Assembly (NCBI RefSeq): GCF_009696375.1
Contig: NZ_VUMD01000009.1
Span: forward strand, 1-64,000
Origin: Clostridium porci
Lineage (GTDB): Bacteria > Bacillota > Clostridia > Lachnospirales > Lachnospiraceae
Length of the DNA stretch: 64,000 bases
Reading direction: 5' to 3'
Shown here: positions 55,632 to 64,000 of the stretch, in pieces
How positions within the stretch are numbered: the first letter of the stretch is position 1
How the letters are laid out: the number at the start of each line of letters is the position of its first letter
Position numbers and translations under genes: made by a program
Notes under the pieces: model-generated
Databases searched by the model: none
What the model saw: only the letters and a program-made list of their open reading frames with translations
What the model was told of the DNA's origin: nothing

Positions 55632-56650
55632 TTTCGATTGAACTACACAGGAGTGAAAAGAAAATGCAGCAGCCTTTGACTTGTGTTGAGATATGTGCTG
55701 GCGCTGGTGGACAGGCTTTGGGGCTTGCAATGGCCGGTTTTGTTCATGTTGCACTTGTCGAGTATGAAGAAGATTATTGCAAAATTTTGAAGCAAAACCG
55801 TCCTGAGTGGAATGTGATTTGCGCCGATGTCCACAACTTTGATGGCCGCACATACCGAGGCGTGGATCTTCTGGCTGGCGGAGTTCCTTGTCCGCCTTTC
55901 TCAGTTGCAGGTAAGCAACTCGGGCAGGAGGATGAACGCGACCTTTTTCCCGAAGCGATTCGTCTTATCAGGGAAATTCAGCCGCGTGCTGTCATGCTTG
56001 AAAACGTCCGAGGATTTCTTGATTCAGGCTTTGACGAATACCGCAGCCATATTTTAACGTCGATTCAAAAACTTGGTTATGTGACGCATATCAAGCTCTT
56101 GAATGCTTCTGATTACGGCGTTCCACAGCTCCGCCCCAGAGTAGTTATCATTGGTATTCGGAAAGATCAGACCGGCGCATTTGCCTATCCTGACGAGAAA
56201 CCGGATAGCGCACCGGCTGTCGGGGATACGCTCTGTGATTTGATGGAACAAAATGGCTGGGAAGGTGCAAAACGGTGGGCTTCAAATGCAAACCGTATCG
56301 CGCCAACACTGGTAGGCGGCTCCAAGAAACACGGTGGCCCCGATCTTGGCCCCACGCGTGCGCGTAACGCATGGGCAGAGCTTGGCGTGGATGGCCGCGG
56401 AATCGCAAATGAAGCACCAGCTCCCGGATTTGAGGGAATGCCTCGGCTGACAAGCCGGATGATGGCGCGGATTCAAGGATTTCCCGATACATGGACGTTT
56501 GGAAAACGAAAAACGGTTGCATGCCGGATGATTGGGAACGCCTTTCCTCCCCCGGTTGCACAGGCAGTTGGAGAAAAAATAAAGGAGTGTCTGGAACATG
56601 GATGCATTGATAGCGAATGCGAGATTTCACTTTCACAAGCAGTTGTTTGA
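55628..56650 (+). CDS. DNA (cytosine-5) methyltransferase
   Basis: 340 residues with all main C5 motifs: CAGAGGQALGLAMAGF (I), the catalytic GGVPCPPFSVAGKQ (IV, Cys88), MLENVRGF (VI), QLRPRVVIIGI (VIII) and RMIGNAFPPPVAQAVG (X). It probably methylates GCCGGC, as inferred from the nuclease next to it. The start at 55628 overlaps the HTH gene. ATG at 55664 (MQQPLTC) has a better AGGAG and is the alternative. It overlaps the nuclease gene by 53 bp. Confidence 0.93.
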   Translation: MISIELHRSEKKMQQPLTCVEICAGAGGQALGLAMAGFVHVALVEYEEDYCKILKQNRPEWNVICADVHNFDGRTYRGVDLLAGGVPCPPFSVAGKQLGQEDERDLFPEAIRLIREIQPRAVMLENVRGFLDSGFDEYRSHILTSIQKLGYVTHIKLLNASDYGVPQLRPRVVIIGIRKDQTGAFAYPDEKPDSAPAVGDTLCDLMEQNGWEGAKRWASNANRIAPTLVGGSKKHGGPDLGPTRARNAWAELGVDGRGIANEAPAPGFEGMPRLTSRMMARIQGFPDTWTFGKRKTVACRMIGNAFPPPVAQAVGEKIKECLEHGCIDSECEISLSQAVV

Positions 56651-57473
56651 AACGAATACTCTGACATTAACCACGGTAGGAGTAGCATCCAATGCGGACA
56701 CCAGCAGTCGTGGCTCAAAAGCGATTGCACGGAAAATCGTTGATATTCTTGTGGAAGAACAGCATCATGCTGTTTCCACAGTTGACAAAATTTCCGGGCA
56801 AACGCTTGGCAAACAATTCGAGACATTGACGATGGAGTTTCTGCGTGAAACCTTTCCCTACTTGCAGGACCTTCGTCCCGGAAACTGGACAATTCTTCAG
56901 CTTGGCAACAACAATAAGCTGAAAACAAGCGATTTCGCACAGTATGAGCATCTTGCGTACTTAAATGCACTTACATCGCAGAACGCGCAGTTGGCCGCCG
57001 CGCTTGGCAATGACTACCTCGTTGCACCTGACGTTGTGGTCTATCGTGATCTCTATGAAGACAGCGAGATCAATGCCGTCCAGTGCATTGTAGATGATGA
57101 AATCAGCAAAATGGCTGATATTCGGAAGTCCAACGGAGGTAAGCCCATTCTCCATGCAAGCGTTTCTGCAAAATACACGATGCGCAGCGACCGCGCACAG
57201 AACAGCCGGACAGAGGCGTTGAATCTGATTCGCAACCGCAAAGGACATCTGCCGCACATCGTTGTAGTAACGGCAGAGCCAATGCCGAATCGTCTGGCTT
57301 CACTTGCACTTGGCACGGGCGATATTGACTGCGTATATCATTTTGCGCTCTATGAGCTAATACGTGCAGTCAAAGAGGCCGGCTCCGAGGACGCAGTTGA
57401 AACTCTGGAGACACTTGTGAAGGGCAAGCGGCTAAAGGATATTTCCGATTTGCCGCTGGATTTGTCTGTGTAA
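56598..57473 (+). CDS. NgoMIV-like type II restriction endonuclease
   Basis: 291 residues, clearly related to NgoMIV (which cuts G/CCGGC): the end GKRLKDISDLPLDLSV and LIRNRKGHLPHIVVVTAEPMPNRLASLALGTGDIDCVYHFALYEL match it closely. Known NgoMIV active-site residues Glu70, Asp140, Ser185, Lys187 and Glu201 all map at +5: Glu75, Asp145, Ser190, Lys192 and Glu206. The base-reading RSDR is kept (196-199). Site GCCGGC is therefore predicted. It starts within the methyltransferase gene. Confidence 0.92.
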   Translation: MDALIANARFHFHKQLFETNTLTLTTVGVASNADTSSRGSKAIARKIVDILVEEQHHAVSTVDKISGQTLGKQFETLTMEFLRETFPYLQDLRPGNWTILQLGNNNKLKTSDFAQYEHLAYLNALTSQNAQLAAALGNDYLVAPDVVVYRDLYEDSEINAVQCIVDDEISKMADIRKSNGGKPILHASVSAKYTMRSDRAQNSRTEALNLIRNRKGHLPHIVVVTAEPMPNRLASLALGTGDIDCVYHFALYELIRAVKEAGSEDAVETLETLVKGKRLKDISDLPLDLSV

Positions 57474-57883
57474 TGGCTGATTCTGTTTCTTCTGCCCGCC
57501 GAAGCGAGATCATGTCGCATATCAAAAGCAAAGATACCAGCATTGAGCTTTTAGTGCGGCGAAAGCTGTTTTCTATGGGGTATCGCTATCGTGTGAACTA
57601 CAAAGTGCTACCCGGCAAGCCGGATGTTGTGTTCACAAAGAAAAAAGTTGCAATTTTCATCCACGGCTGTTATTGGCACGGACATGATTGCGGTAGCCAT
57701 TATGCTCATGCCAGCCAATCCAACAAAGCGTATTGGGGCCCAAAGATAGAGCGTACAAAGCAGCGAGATCAAGAACATATTCAAGCGTTAGAGGCTGCTG
57801 GATGGAAGGTCATAGTGCTGTGGGAATGCGAGATAAGAGCTAATTTTGAGGAAGTTCTTTTGAAAACTATTGCCACACTTTAA
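57473..57883 (+). CDS. vsr: Very short patch repair endonuclease
   Basis: 136 residues: RRSEIMSHIKSKDTSIELLVRRKLFSMGYRYRVN, the catalytic PGKPDVVF and FIHGCYWHGHDC zinc region. Vsr nicks next to T:G mismatches formed when 5-methylcytosine deaminates, so it protects the methyltransferase's sites. ATG overlaps the nuclease stop by 1 bp. Confidence 0.95.
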   Translation: MADSVSSARRSEIMSHIKSKDTSIELLVRRKLFSMGYRYRVNYKVLPGKPDVVFTKKKVAIFIHGCYWHGHDCGSHYAHASQSNKAYWGPKIERTKQRDQEHIQALEAAGWKVIVLWECEIRANFEEVLLKTIATL

Positions 57884-58120
57884 GCAATTTTGCCGAAACC
57901 GATTCTGGCTTCCTATGAAAAAGGGCTACATTCTGATGTGCTGGATCGCCCAGTCACCGGAATGTGGCCTTTATGATTTCTGACTGCCTGCACCGCTGAT
58001 TTTCCTGTCGTGCTTTATGCAAGGCTGTAATTCAAGTGATATACAAAAGAAACATACAGTTAACTGGAATTTAACAATCTGGATGATTACTTTACCGTGC
58101 TAAGCATTCGATATGCGGGG
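57884..58120. other. Stretch without genes after vsr
   Basis: No coding frame or RNA gene is evident. It joins a decayed response-regulator fragment and probably marks the right border of the restriction island. Confidence 0.5.
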
Positions 58121-58328
58121 ATGTTTGAGCAGGAAGCGTTAACTTACATTTTAGGAAACCCGGCCAATATCACTATCTCTGATTTGGAAATGCCTGTTAT
58201 GAATGGAACCGGGGCTAATTCGGGAAGTTAAACGGAAGGGCCTCAGCACACCTGTCATGGTGCTAGAAAGCCCTCAAAAAACATACAAGAGCGGCTTATC
58301 AAAAACGGCAGTTGGAAATACAGAATAA
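58121..58328 (+). pseudogene. Remnant of a response-regulator receiver domain
   Basis: One frame reads MFEQEALTYILGNPANITISDLEMPVMNG, with the Asp of the phosphorylation site. After a frameshift within GG runs near 58210, another frame reads GLIREVKRKGLSTPVMVLES and ends at 58328. Together they make a receiver-domain core (DLEMPxMNG...LIRE.....TPVMVL). No output domain remains. Confidence 0.6.
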
Positions 58329-58353
58329 GAAAGTTCTGCTTTTTCACAAAAAA

Positions 58354-58392
58354 GCTGCTGCTTTACAGATATAGCATCTGCTTAGCAGCAGC
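58354..58392 (-). terminator. Terminator of the 3D-domain gene
   Basis: GCTGCTGCT pairs with AGCAGCAGC, with a second inner stem (GCAGA/TCTG), then TTTTTT on the minus strand. Confidence 0.8.
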
Positions 58393-58415
58393 CCTAAAAA
58401 AGAATCCGCAGCAGC

Positions 58416-58958
58416 TTACTCTGTATCCTCTACCCGGAATACCTCTATAAACCGTCTGCCGCTTTCAAGCGCTTCCTGATGGGTGTTATAAAAAATGTCG
58501 ATTTTATTTCCCTTGATGGATGCCCCGGTATCCTCTACCGTATAGATTATCCCATCAATTTTCAGCCTGGTTCCCAGTGGAAAAACATGCAGATCAGCTG
58601 CAACCGTGCGCTCTGCCTTCGGTATCGTCTCCGAATAGGTAAGCTTGTAATCTCCCGTGCATATCTCACAGGCGCAATATCCCGTAACCTCAAACATACC
58701 GCAGGACTCCTCAGCTTCTGCTTTCGACTCGGCGTTGGAAGTTTTCTTAATACCTATGTCCGGTTTCAATATGGCCTGCCTTTCCGTTTGCAGCGCCCAC
58801 TGCTGCCCTTCTCCCCCAGGGGCCCCCTGTTCTGCAGTTATACTGCCTAATTCCACCACAACCTCTTCTCCCTGTCCCTCAGCATAAGAAGGAAAAGAAA
58901 CCAAACCCACAGCAAATAAAAGGATAAAAATTACGTTCCTCCCCTTATTAACCCCCAT
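58416..58958 (-). CDS. Secreted 3D-domain cell-wall protein
   Basis: 180 residues with a signal peptide (NVIFILLFAVGLVSFPSYA), a linker and a C-terminal 3D domain (double-psi barrel): TGYCACEICTGDYKLTYSETIPKAERTVAADLHVFPLGTRLKIDG, YTVEDTGASIKGNKIDIFYNTHQEAL. The three Asp of the 3D name (A-A-D, E-D-T-G, K-I-D) are seen. Relatives cleave peptidoglycan as lytic transglycosylases. GAGGAGAAG precedes the ATG. Confidence 0.9.
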   Translation of the reverse strand: MGVNKGRNVIFILLFAVGLVSFPSYAEGQGEEVVVELGSITAEQGAPGGEGQQWALQTERQAILKPDIGIKKTSNAESKAEAEESCGMFEVTGYCACEICTGDYKLTYSETIPKAERTVAADLHVFPLGTRLKIDGIIYTVEDTGASIKGNKIDIFYNTHQEALESGRRFIEVFRVEDTE

Positions 58959-59167
58959 GCGTTTCTTCTCCTCTCATATAAATTCTGGCAGCTGAAAGAC
59001 GGCGCTATAGATACGGCGCAGCTCCCCTATTGCTTATGGACAAAGCTCCGGCAGGGCCGTCTTATACTAGCATAATATTATATATATCGTCCCGATTGCC
59101 ATGTAAATAAGGGCAGTTTTTAATATCTGCCTTTTATTCAGACTTTTTCCGCTTCATGGGTTCTTAG

Positions 59168-59402
59168 TTTTACGATTGGACAGAAGATGAAATTGCCTGT
59201 GATTTCCGCAGAATGCTAACATTAGAGCAATACAGAAATTCTGAGATCAGCGCGAATATCGCAGATCCTTTTACGAAATGGACCTGACGCCTGAACAAAG
59301 CACTCCGGTTAAGATTGACGCTGCAGAGACGTGATCCAAAATGCGGATGAAGATGCCGAGGGTATCTCAATATATGAACTAGAGAAAAATAAAGAGCTTT
59401 AG
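59168..59402 (+). pseudogene. Decayed gene fragments, one TetR-like
   Basis: The frame 59168-59287 reads FYDWTEDEIACDFRRMLTLEQYRNSEISANIADPF, which resembles the C-terminal part of clostridial TetR regulators (FRRMLTLEQYRNxEM). A second piece (59278-59402) reads MDLTPEQSTPVKIDAAE, then after a frameshift DVIQNADEDAEGISIYELEKNKEL. No start, promoter or complete domain is left. The rest of 58959-59601 holds no clear gene. Confidence 0.5.
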
Positions 59403-59601
59403 AAGGATTGGTTAAAGCAGGAAAATGCGGTTCCTTTGTTCGCCCGGAATAAGGCCCCAGCACTGATGATTACAGTGGCTTTTGGAGGAAGACGCTCTGT
59501 ACTTATGTAAACTATACGTCTGTGAAGCATTATGCCCCACAGACGTTTTACGCTATCAATTCCTGCTTCTTGTTATCGGGTTCTATCAATTCCCCTTATT
59601 A

Positions 59602-61416
59602 TTAGCTGGAAAAGGAGGCGCCTTCCTGCCCCTCAGGCTTCACAATCTCAATGCTCAGCTCCTCCAGCTGTTTGTGATCAACCGGCGTGGGCGCCTCCGT
59701 CATCAAGCAGGAAGCGTCCTTGACCTTGGGGAAGGCGATTACGTCACGGATGCTGTCTGCACCTACCATCAGCATAGCCACACGATCCAGTCCGTAGGCC
59801 AGGCCCGCGTGAGGAGGAACGCCGTATTGAAATGCCTTCAGAAGAAAGCCAAACTGCTCCTGGGCCTGCTCCGCTGTAAAGCCCAAAACCTCCAGCATTT
59901 TCTCCTGAATGTCCGCCTGGTGAATACGGACTGAGCCTCCTCCCAGCTCGGTTCCATTCAGGACGATATCGTATGCTTTGGCACGCACAGCTCCCGGATC
60001 GGTATCGATCATAGGCCAGTCCTCCTCCATTGGCATAGTAAATGGATGATGCATTGCCATAAAGCGGCCCTGCTCCTCTGAATATTCAAGGAGAGGAAAC
60101 TCTGTTACCCACAGAAACCTAAAATCATCCTTTTTCAGTAAATTCTGCTGCCTTGCCAGCTCCAAACGGAGATTTCCCAGCACATCATATACCACCTTGT
60201 CCTTATCAGCGGCAAACAAAAGCAAGTCTCCTGCTTTCGCTCCCATTGCAGCTACAAGAGCAGTCATTTCCTCCTCCTTCATAAACTTTGAGAAGGAAGA
60301 TTTCACTGTGCCGTCCTCCTGAATGGCTGCATAAGCCAGGCCCTTGGCCCCAAAGCCCCTGGCTAGCTCAACCAGAGCGTCTATCTTCTTGCGGGGCATC
60401 CCTCCCTGTCCCTCAGCATTAATGCCGCGGACTGAGCCGCCGTTATCCAAAGCGTCCCTGAACACGGCAAACTCGCAGTCTCTCACGACTTGGGAAACAT
60501 TTTTAAGCTCCATGCCAAACCGCATGTCTGGCTTATCAGAGCCGAAGCGATCCATTGCTTCCTTCCAGGTCATACGCTGTATAGGCAGTGGAATGTCAAT
60601 ATTTAGGATCTCCTTAAACAGCCTCTGAAGAAGCCGCTCATTTACATCCAGAACATCCTCCACATCCGCAAAGGACAGCTCCATATCAATCTGTGTAAAC
60701 TCAGGCTGGCGGTCTGCTCTTAAGTCCTCGTCACGGTAGCACCGGGCCAGCTGGAAATAGCGGTCATAACCGGAGCACATCAAAAGCTGCTTAAAAAGCT
60801 GGGGCGACTGTGGCAGCGCGTAAAAGGAGCCCGGATGCACACGGCTGGGAACCAGATAGTCCCGAGCGCCCTCAGGCGTGCTTCCGATCAGCGTAGGAGT
60901 CTCAATCTCCAAAAAGCCCTCTTCTGCCAGAAACTGCCTTGTAAGTATGGCAATACGGCTTCTGGTCATCATATTCCTCTGAATATCCGGCCTTCTTAAA
61001 TCCAGATAGCGGTATTTTAAGCGCAGCTCCTCCTTTGTCCTAGAGTTTTCCTCAATCGGAAAGGGAGGGGTTTCCGACTCGGAAAGAATACGCAGCTGCC
61101 TGGCCCTGACTTCGATTGCCCCGGTTGCCAGATTTTCGTTTACCCCTCCGGATCGGGCCTCTACCACGCCTTTTACCGCGATTACGAACTCGCTTCTGAG
61201 CTTCTCAGCCTTTGCAAAGCTTTCCTCGCCACAGTCGCTCTCCTCAAAAATAAGCTGGAGGATTCCGGAGCGATCCCGCAAATCCACAAAAATAATCCCC
61301 CCCTTATTTCTGCTTTTCTGAACCCATCCCATAACGGTCACTTCCTGACCGATGTTAGCGGCAGTTACTTCTGTACATCTGTGGGAACGCTTCATCCCAA
61401 CCATTGATTCTCCCAT
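59602..61416 (-). CDS. aspS: Aspartyl-tRNA synthetase
   Basis: 604 residues, bacterial class II: an N-terminal anticodon-binding OB domain (MKRSHRCTEV...GWVQKSRNKGGIIFVDLRDRSG), motif 1, motif 2 (CYRDEDLRADRQPEFTQID), a GAD insertion and motif 3 (GLAYGLDRVAMLM). Start MGESMVG with AAAAGGAGA upstream; earlier in-frame codons lack a site. Operon after hisS. Confidence 0.96.
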   Translation of the reverse strand: MGESMVGMKRSHRCTEVTAANIGQEVTVMGWVQKSRNKGGIIFVDLRDRSGILQLIFEESDCGEESFAKAEKLRSEFVIAVKGVVEARSGGVNENLATGAIEVRARQLRILSESETPPFPIEENSRTKEELRLKYRYLDLRRPDIQRNMMTRSRIAILTRQFLAEEGFLEIETPTLIGSTPEGARDYLVPSRVHPGSFYALPQSPQLFKQLLMCSGYDRYFQLARCYRDEDLRADRQPEFTQIDMELSFADVEDVLDVNERLLQRLFKEILNIDIPLPIQRMTWKEAMDRFGSDKPDMRFGMELKNVSQVVRDCEFAVFRDALDNGGSVRGINAEGQGGMPRKKIDALVELARGFGAKGLAYAAIQEDGTVKSSFSKFMKEEEMTALVAAMGAKAGDLLLFAADKDKVVYDVLGNLRLELARQQNLLKKDDFRFLWVTEFPLLEYSEEQGRFMAMHHPFTMPMEEDWPMIDTDPGAVRAKAYDIVLNGTELGGGSVRIHQADIQEKMLEVLGFTAEQAQEQFGFLLKAFQYGVPPHAGLAYGLDRVAMLMVGADSIRDVIAFPKVKDASCLMTEAPTPVDHKQLEELSIEIVKPEGQEGASFSS

Positions 61417-61495
61417 ATTTAATCTCCTTTTGTCAGTCAGGGCTTCTTTAACCATCCCTGTTCCAATTATCAATACTTCCAGTACAGCCTATCCT

Positions 61496-62761
61496 TTAAT
61501 TTTTCAGGCTCTTCCTGTAAAATTCCTTAAACTCTGTATAGCCTTCCCTGCTAAGCTGCTCCTTTTGAAATCTTTTATTCTTGTTCATCTGAGCTACCAG
61601 CACCTGAACACCCCTGCTGCGCTCCTGCATGGCTTCCCGTATGATTCCTGCCAGAACCCCGCTGTCCATTCCCTTTTCAAAAAGAAACGCCTTCTTTCCC
61701 GTGGCTCCAGGCACTGTAAAGCCGTTATCCAGCAAAATCGTAACGATTCTTTCAAAACCGATGGAAAAGCCGCAGGCCGGGGTTTCTATACCTGTAAATC
61801 TGCCAATCATCTTATCATAGCGGCCTCCGCCTGCAACCGAACCTCCAAAGCCCTTCATGGAAACCTCAAATATGGTTCCTGTGTAATAGGACATGCCTCG
61901 TACCAGGGTAGGATCAAACTCCAGCCCGAACCTGGCCTCTGCCACCTCTGCAACCGTATCCATAATATGGGCCAGATTCCTGCTGATTTCCACCGGCAGG
62001 ACGTCGGAAAGCTGCTCTCCCAAAGCACGGACTCCTGTTGCGTCCTTATTCACATTTTTAAGCAGCTCCAGGTAGGCGGTTACGCTGGCCTTTGCATATC
62101 CGGCCTCTAAAAGCTCTCTCTCCACGCCCTCCAGGCCGATCTTATCCATCTTGTCCAGAATAATGAACACCTGCTCCATTGAGTCTTCCGGGAAGCCGCA
62201 ATGGAGGGCCATCCCCCTTAAAATGCCTCTGTCATTGATCCTCACGGTAAATCCGTTGTCCGGACAGATCCTTCCAAGAGCAGTGGCGGTGGCCAGAATC
62301 AGCTCAATTTCAGCCAGGCTGGTGGCGTCTCCCAGAATGTCAATATCGCACTGGACAAACTGGCGGAATCTCCCCTTCTGTGGCCTGTCCGCACGCCACA
62401 CGCTTCCCATCTGAAGAGCCTTAAATGGGTTGGGCAAAGACGCTGCGTGATTGGAATAATACCGGGATAAGGGCAGAGTCAGATCATAGCGCAGACCGCT
62501 GTCAACCAGATCCTTTTCTGAGGAAGCATGCTCCAGGTTCAGCTTCTCCCCCCGCTTTAAAATTTTAAAAATCAGCTTCTCATTATCTCCGCCCTGCTTA
62601 CTGGTAAGGTTCTCTATATGCTCCACACAGGGAGTCTCTATCTGGGAAAATCCAAAGCTTTTATAGGTTTCTTTAATCTGGTTCATCACATACTCACGGA
62701 TCTGCATTTCCTGAGGCGTAATATCCTTCATACCTGTAACCGGTTTTTTCGCTAATGCCAT
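61496..62761 (-). CDS. hisS: Histidyl-tRNA synthetase
   Basis: 421 residues: the class II core with GLRYDLTLPLSRYY, VWRADRPQKGRFRQFVQCDIDILG and the His-binding YYTGTIFEVSMKGFGGSVAGGGRYDKMIGRF (the usual LVRGMSYYTG). The anticodon domain is at the C-terminus. It lies 77 bp after hemZ and before aspS, the usual clostridial order. Confidence 0.96.
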   Translation of the reverse strand: MALAKKPVTGMKDITPQEMQIREYVMNQIKETYKSFGFSQIETPCVEHIENLTSKQGGDNEKLIFKILKRGEKLNLEHASSEKDLVDSGLRYDLTLPLSRYYSNHAASLPNPFKALQMGSVWRADRPQKGRFRQFVQCDIDILGDATSLAEIELILATATALGRICPDNGFTVRINDRGILRGMALHCGFPEDSMEQVFIILDKMDKIGLEGVERELLEAGYAKASVTAYLELLKNVNKDATGVRALGEQLSDVLPVEISRNLAHIMDTVAEVAEARFGLEFDPTLVRGMSYYTGTIFEVSMKGFGGSVAGGGRYDKMIGRFTGIETPACGFSIGFERIVTILLDNGFTVPGATGKKAFLFEKGMDSGVLAGIIREAMQERSRGVQVLVAQMNKNKRFQKEQLSREGYTEFKEFYRKSLKN

Positions 62762-62838
62762 ACCTGCTCTCCAATCCTGTTTTGTTTAATATCTATATTT
62801 TAATGAACTTTTATGATTTTGCAAGTCTTTTAGAGGAA

Positions 62839-64000
62839 TTAATAAAGTATTTTTTCCTTTCGCTCAAGCATCTCGCCGATTCTGGAAATATACTGCTCTA
62901 CTTCCTTAACGTTTTCACAGCGCTCCCTCCGGTTTTCTGCAGGATACACTACCTTAGTTGTAACGCCTGGGCCGCAGCCGATGATGGTCTGCTGTTCCTC
63001 CATAATCAGGATATTGTAAATACAGGCTTTGCCAGGAAGGGAATAGCCTACATTCTCAAAATTTCCTGCCATATTCTTCTGACGGTAGAGATAGTAAGGC
63101 TCCATGCCCAGCTCACGGGCGCAGGCCTCGCTCAGGTCAATCATCTCCGGCGGGTTCTGAATCTGAAGCTCTCCATGCTCCTCCTTAAAAAGCTTCAGCC
63201 GCGCCGCCCGCTTGATTGCCAGTGAGTGAACCGTCAGCGAATCCGGCCTTAGGGCCTTCACCTCTTCCAACGTATGCTCCACATCCTCCAGCCCTTCCCC
63301 GGGAAGACCCATAATCAGATCCATATTGATGTTGTCAAAGCCCAGCTCGCGGGCCATATGGAATTTCTCCCTCACCATCTCCACAGTATGCTTTCTGCCT
63401 ATAAAATCCAGCGTTTTCTGGTTCATGGTCTGAGGATTGATGGAAATACGGCTAACTCCATGAGCCCGAAGCGTCTTAAGCTTTTCCTCAGATATACTGT
63501 CCGGCCGTCCGGCCTCCACAGTAAATTCCATCGCATTCTGCATGTTAAAGAGCCCTTCCAGCTTACATAAAATCAAATCAATGTCCTCCGTGGGAAGGGC
63601 TGTAGGCGTACCCCCTCCAAGGTAAACGGTATCCAGCGGCCGTCCCTCCATCTTCCTTGCCGTATATTCCAGCTCTTTAAACAGGGCCTCCAGGTAAAGG
63701 CCGGTACGGCCCATCCATTTGCTGATGGGATAGGAGGTAAAGGAACAGTACATGCAGGTGGTGGGGCAAAAGGGGATTCCTATATAAAGGCTGTAGCCTC
63801 TCTGGTAATCCAAAGGCCTCAAAAGTCTCTTTTCCCTGGCTGCAATTTCGACGCACAGATCAATTTTCCTTCTGCTGGCCAGATAGGTATCCTTCATAAA
63901 CCTTCGGATTTCATCCTCCGTCCACCCTTCCTCCAGCCTTGCAAGGGCTATCTTTACAGGGCGAATGCCGGTGAGAGACCCCCATGGAAGGGTTCGGCCT
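62839..64000 (-). CDS. hemZ: Coproporphyrinogen III oxidase-like HemZ (5' end cut off)
   Basis: Radical SAM enzyme; at least 387 codons lie in the window, and the frame stays open to the right edge (LPWGSLTGIRPVKIALARLEEGWTEDEIRRF precedes MKDTYLASRR), so the ATG at 63897 is internal. The cluster motif CPTTCMYCSF (CxxxCxxC), YLGGGTPTALP and SINPQTMNQKTL are seen. HemZ is a radical-SAM relative of HemN; its real activity in anaerobes is unsettled. Operon with hisS and aspS. Confidence 0.93.
   Translation of the reverse strand, partial: GRTLPWGSLTGIRPVKIALARLEEGWTEDEIRRFMKDTYLASRRKIDLCVEIAAREKRLLRPLDYQRGYSLYIGIPFCPTTCMYCSFTSYPISKWMGRTGLYLEALFKELEYTARKMEGRPLDTVYLGGGTPTALPTEDIDLILCKLEGLFNMQNAMEFTVEAGRPDSISEEKLKTLRAHGVSRISINPQTMNQKTLDFIGRKHTVEMVREKFHMARELGFDNINMDLIMGLPGEGLEDVEHTLEEVKALRPDSLTVHSLAIKRAARLKLFKEEHGELQIQNPPEMIDLSEACARELGMEPYYLYRQKNMAGNFENVGYSLPGKACIYNILIMEEQQTIIGCGPGVTTKVVYPAENRRERCENVKEVEQYISRIGEMLERKEKILY

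Noticed and set aside
62762-62838. T-box riboswitch before hisS-aspS
   Set aside because: Only 77 bp separate hemZ and hisS, too short for a T-box, and no T-box sequence was seen.
1-64000. tRNA or rRNA genes
   Set aside because: I scanned for typical ends and conserved loops and saw none, though a covariance search would be more reliable.

Overview
The window reads as chromosomal DNA from an anaerobic, spore-forming Clostridia, most like a gut Lachnospiraceae (Enterocloster/Clostridium symbiosum type). The clues are the gene repertoire (HemZ, reverse rubrerythrins, a DUF3783 protein, a YmaF protein, a small alarmone synthetase), strong AGGAGG-type ribosome sites, mid-range GC, and promoters that fit the late sporulation factor sigma-K. 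This assignment is inferred from gene content only. I saw no rRNA or tRNA gene and no CRISPR array.

Layout. 0-6 kb: a lipoprotein, a membrane protein, a secreted polysaccharide deacetylase with ChW repeats, an HD alarmone-hydrolase-like protein, and a surface protein with an 18-bp tandem repeat. 6-15 kb: glycogen branching enzyme (glgB), mgsA, a fumarylacetoacetase-family enzyme, a Ca2+-type P-ATPase, and a debranching-enzyme homologue whose three GH13 catalytic acids all appear lost. 15-19 kb: an IS110 remnant joined to a broken Uup-like ABC-F gene, then exoA, luxS and an intact ABC-F gene with a hairpin in its leader. 19-25 kb is accessory: small proteins, an intact IS110-family element with a long structured 5' end (candidate bridge RNA), and a group of small His-, Arg/Asp- and Cys-rich proteins behind two look-alike sigma-K-type promoters. 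25-37 kb: a polar amino-acid ABC transporter, pyrC, an MBL hydrolase, a MoxR/VWA/DUF3783 operon, dtd, a membrane GDPD, relQ and an S1 protein.

37-42 kb is an oxidative-stress island: PHP phosphatase and LysR, then perR, two almost identical reverse rubrerythrins and a classical rubrerythrin, with a shared operator-like motif in the promoters. 42-49.8 kb: rpiB, aroC, a lactonase-family propeller, and a cupin regulator ahead of potABCD. 49.8-55 kb: a chemoreceptor, an orphan FeoB-associated protein divergent from a DtxR-family regulator, and a cadC/HMA/cadA-like metal-export operon. 55-58 kb: a compact restriction island (HTH, C5 methyltransferase, NgoMIV-like endonuclease, Vsr), flanked by non-coding DNA and a decayed response regulator. 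58-64 kb: a 3D-domain cell-wall protein, decayed gene fragments, then aspS, hisS and hemZ; hemZ runs off the right edge.

Themes. A dispersed palindrome (AAAACACGGnTCC...) occurs three times, always at gene 3' ends. IS110 activity and gene decay cluster at 15 kb, 21 kb and 58-59 kb. Most other genes form short operons with 1-4 bp overlaps.
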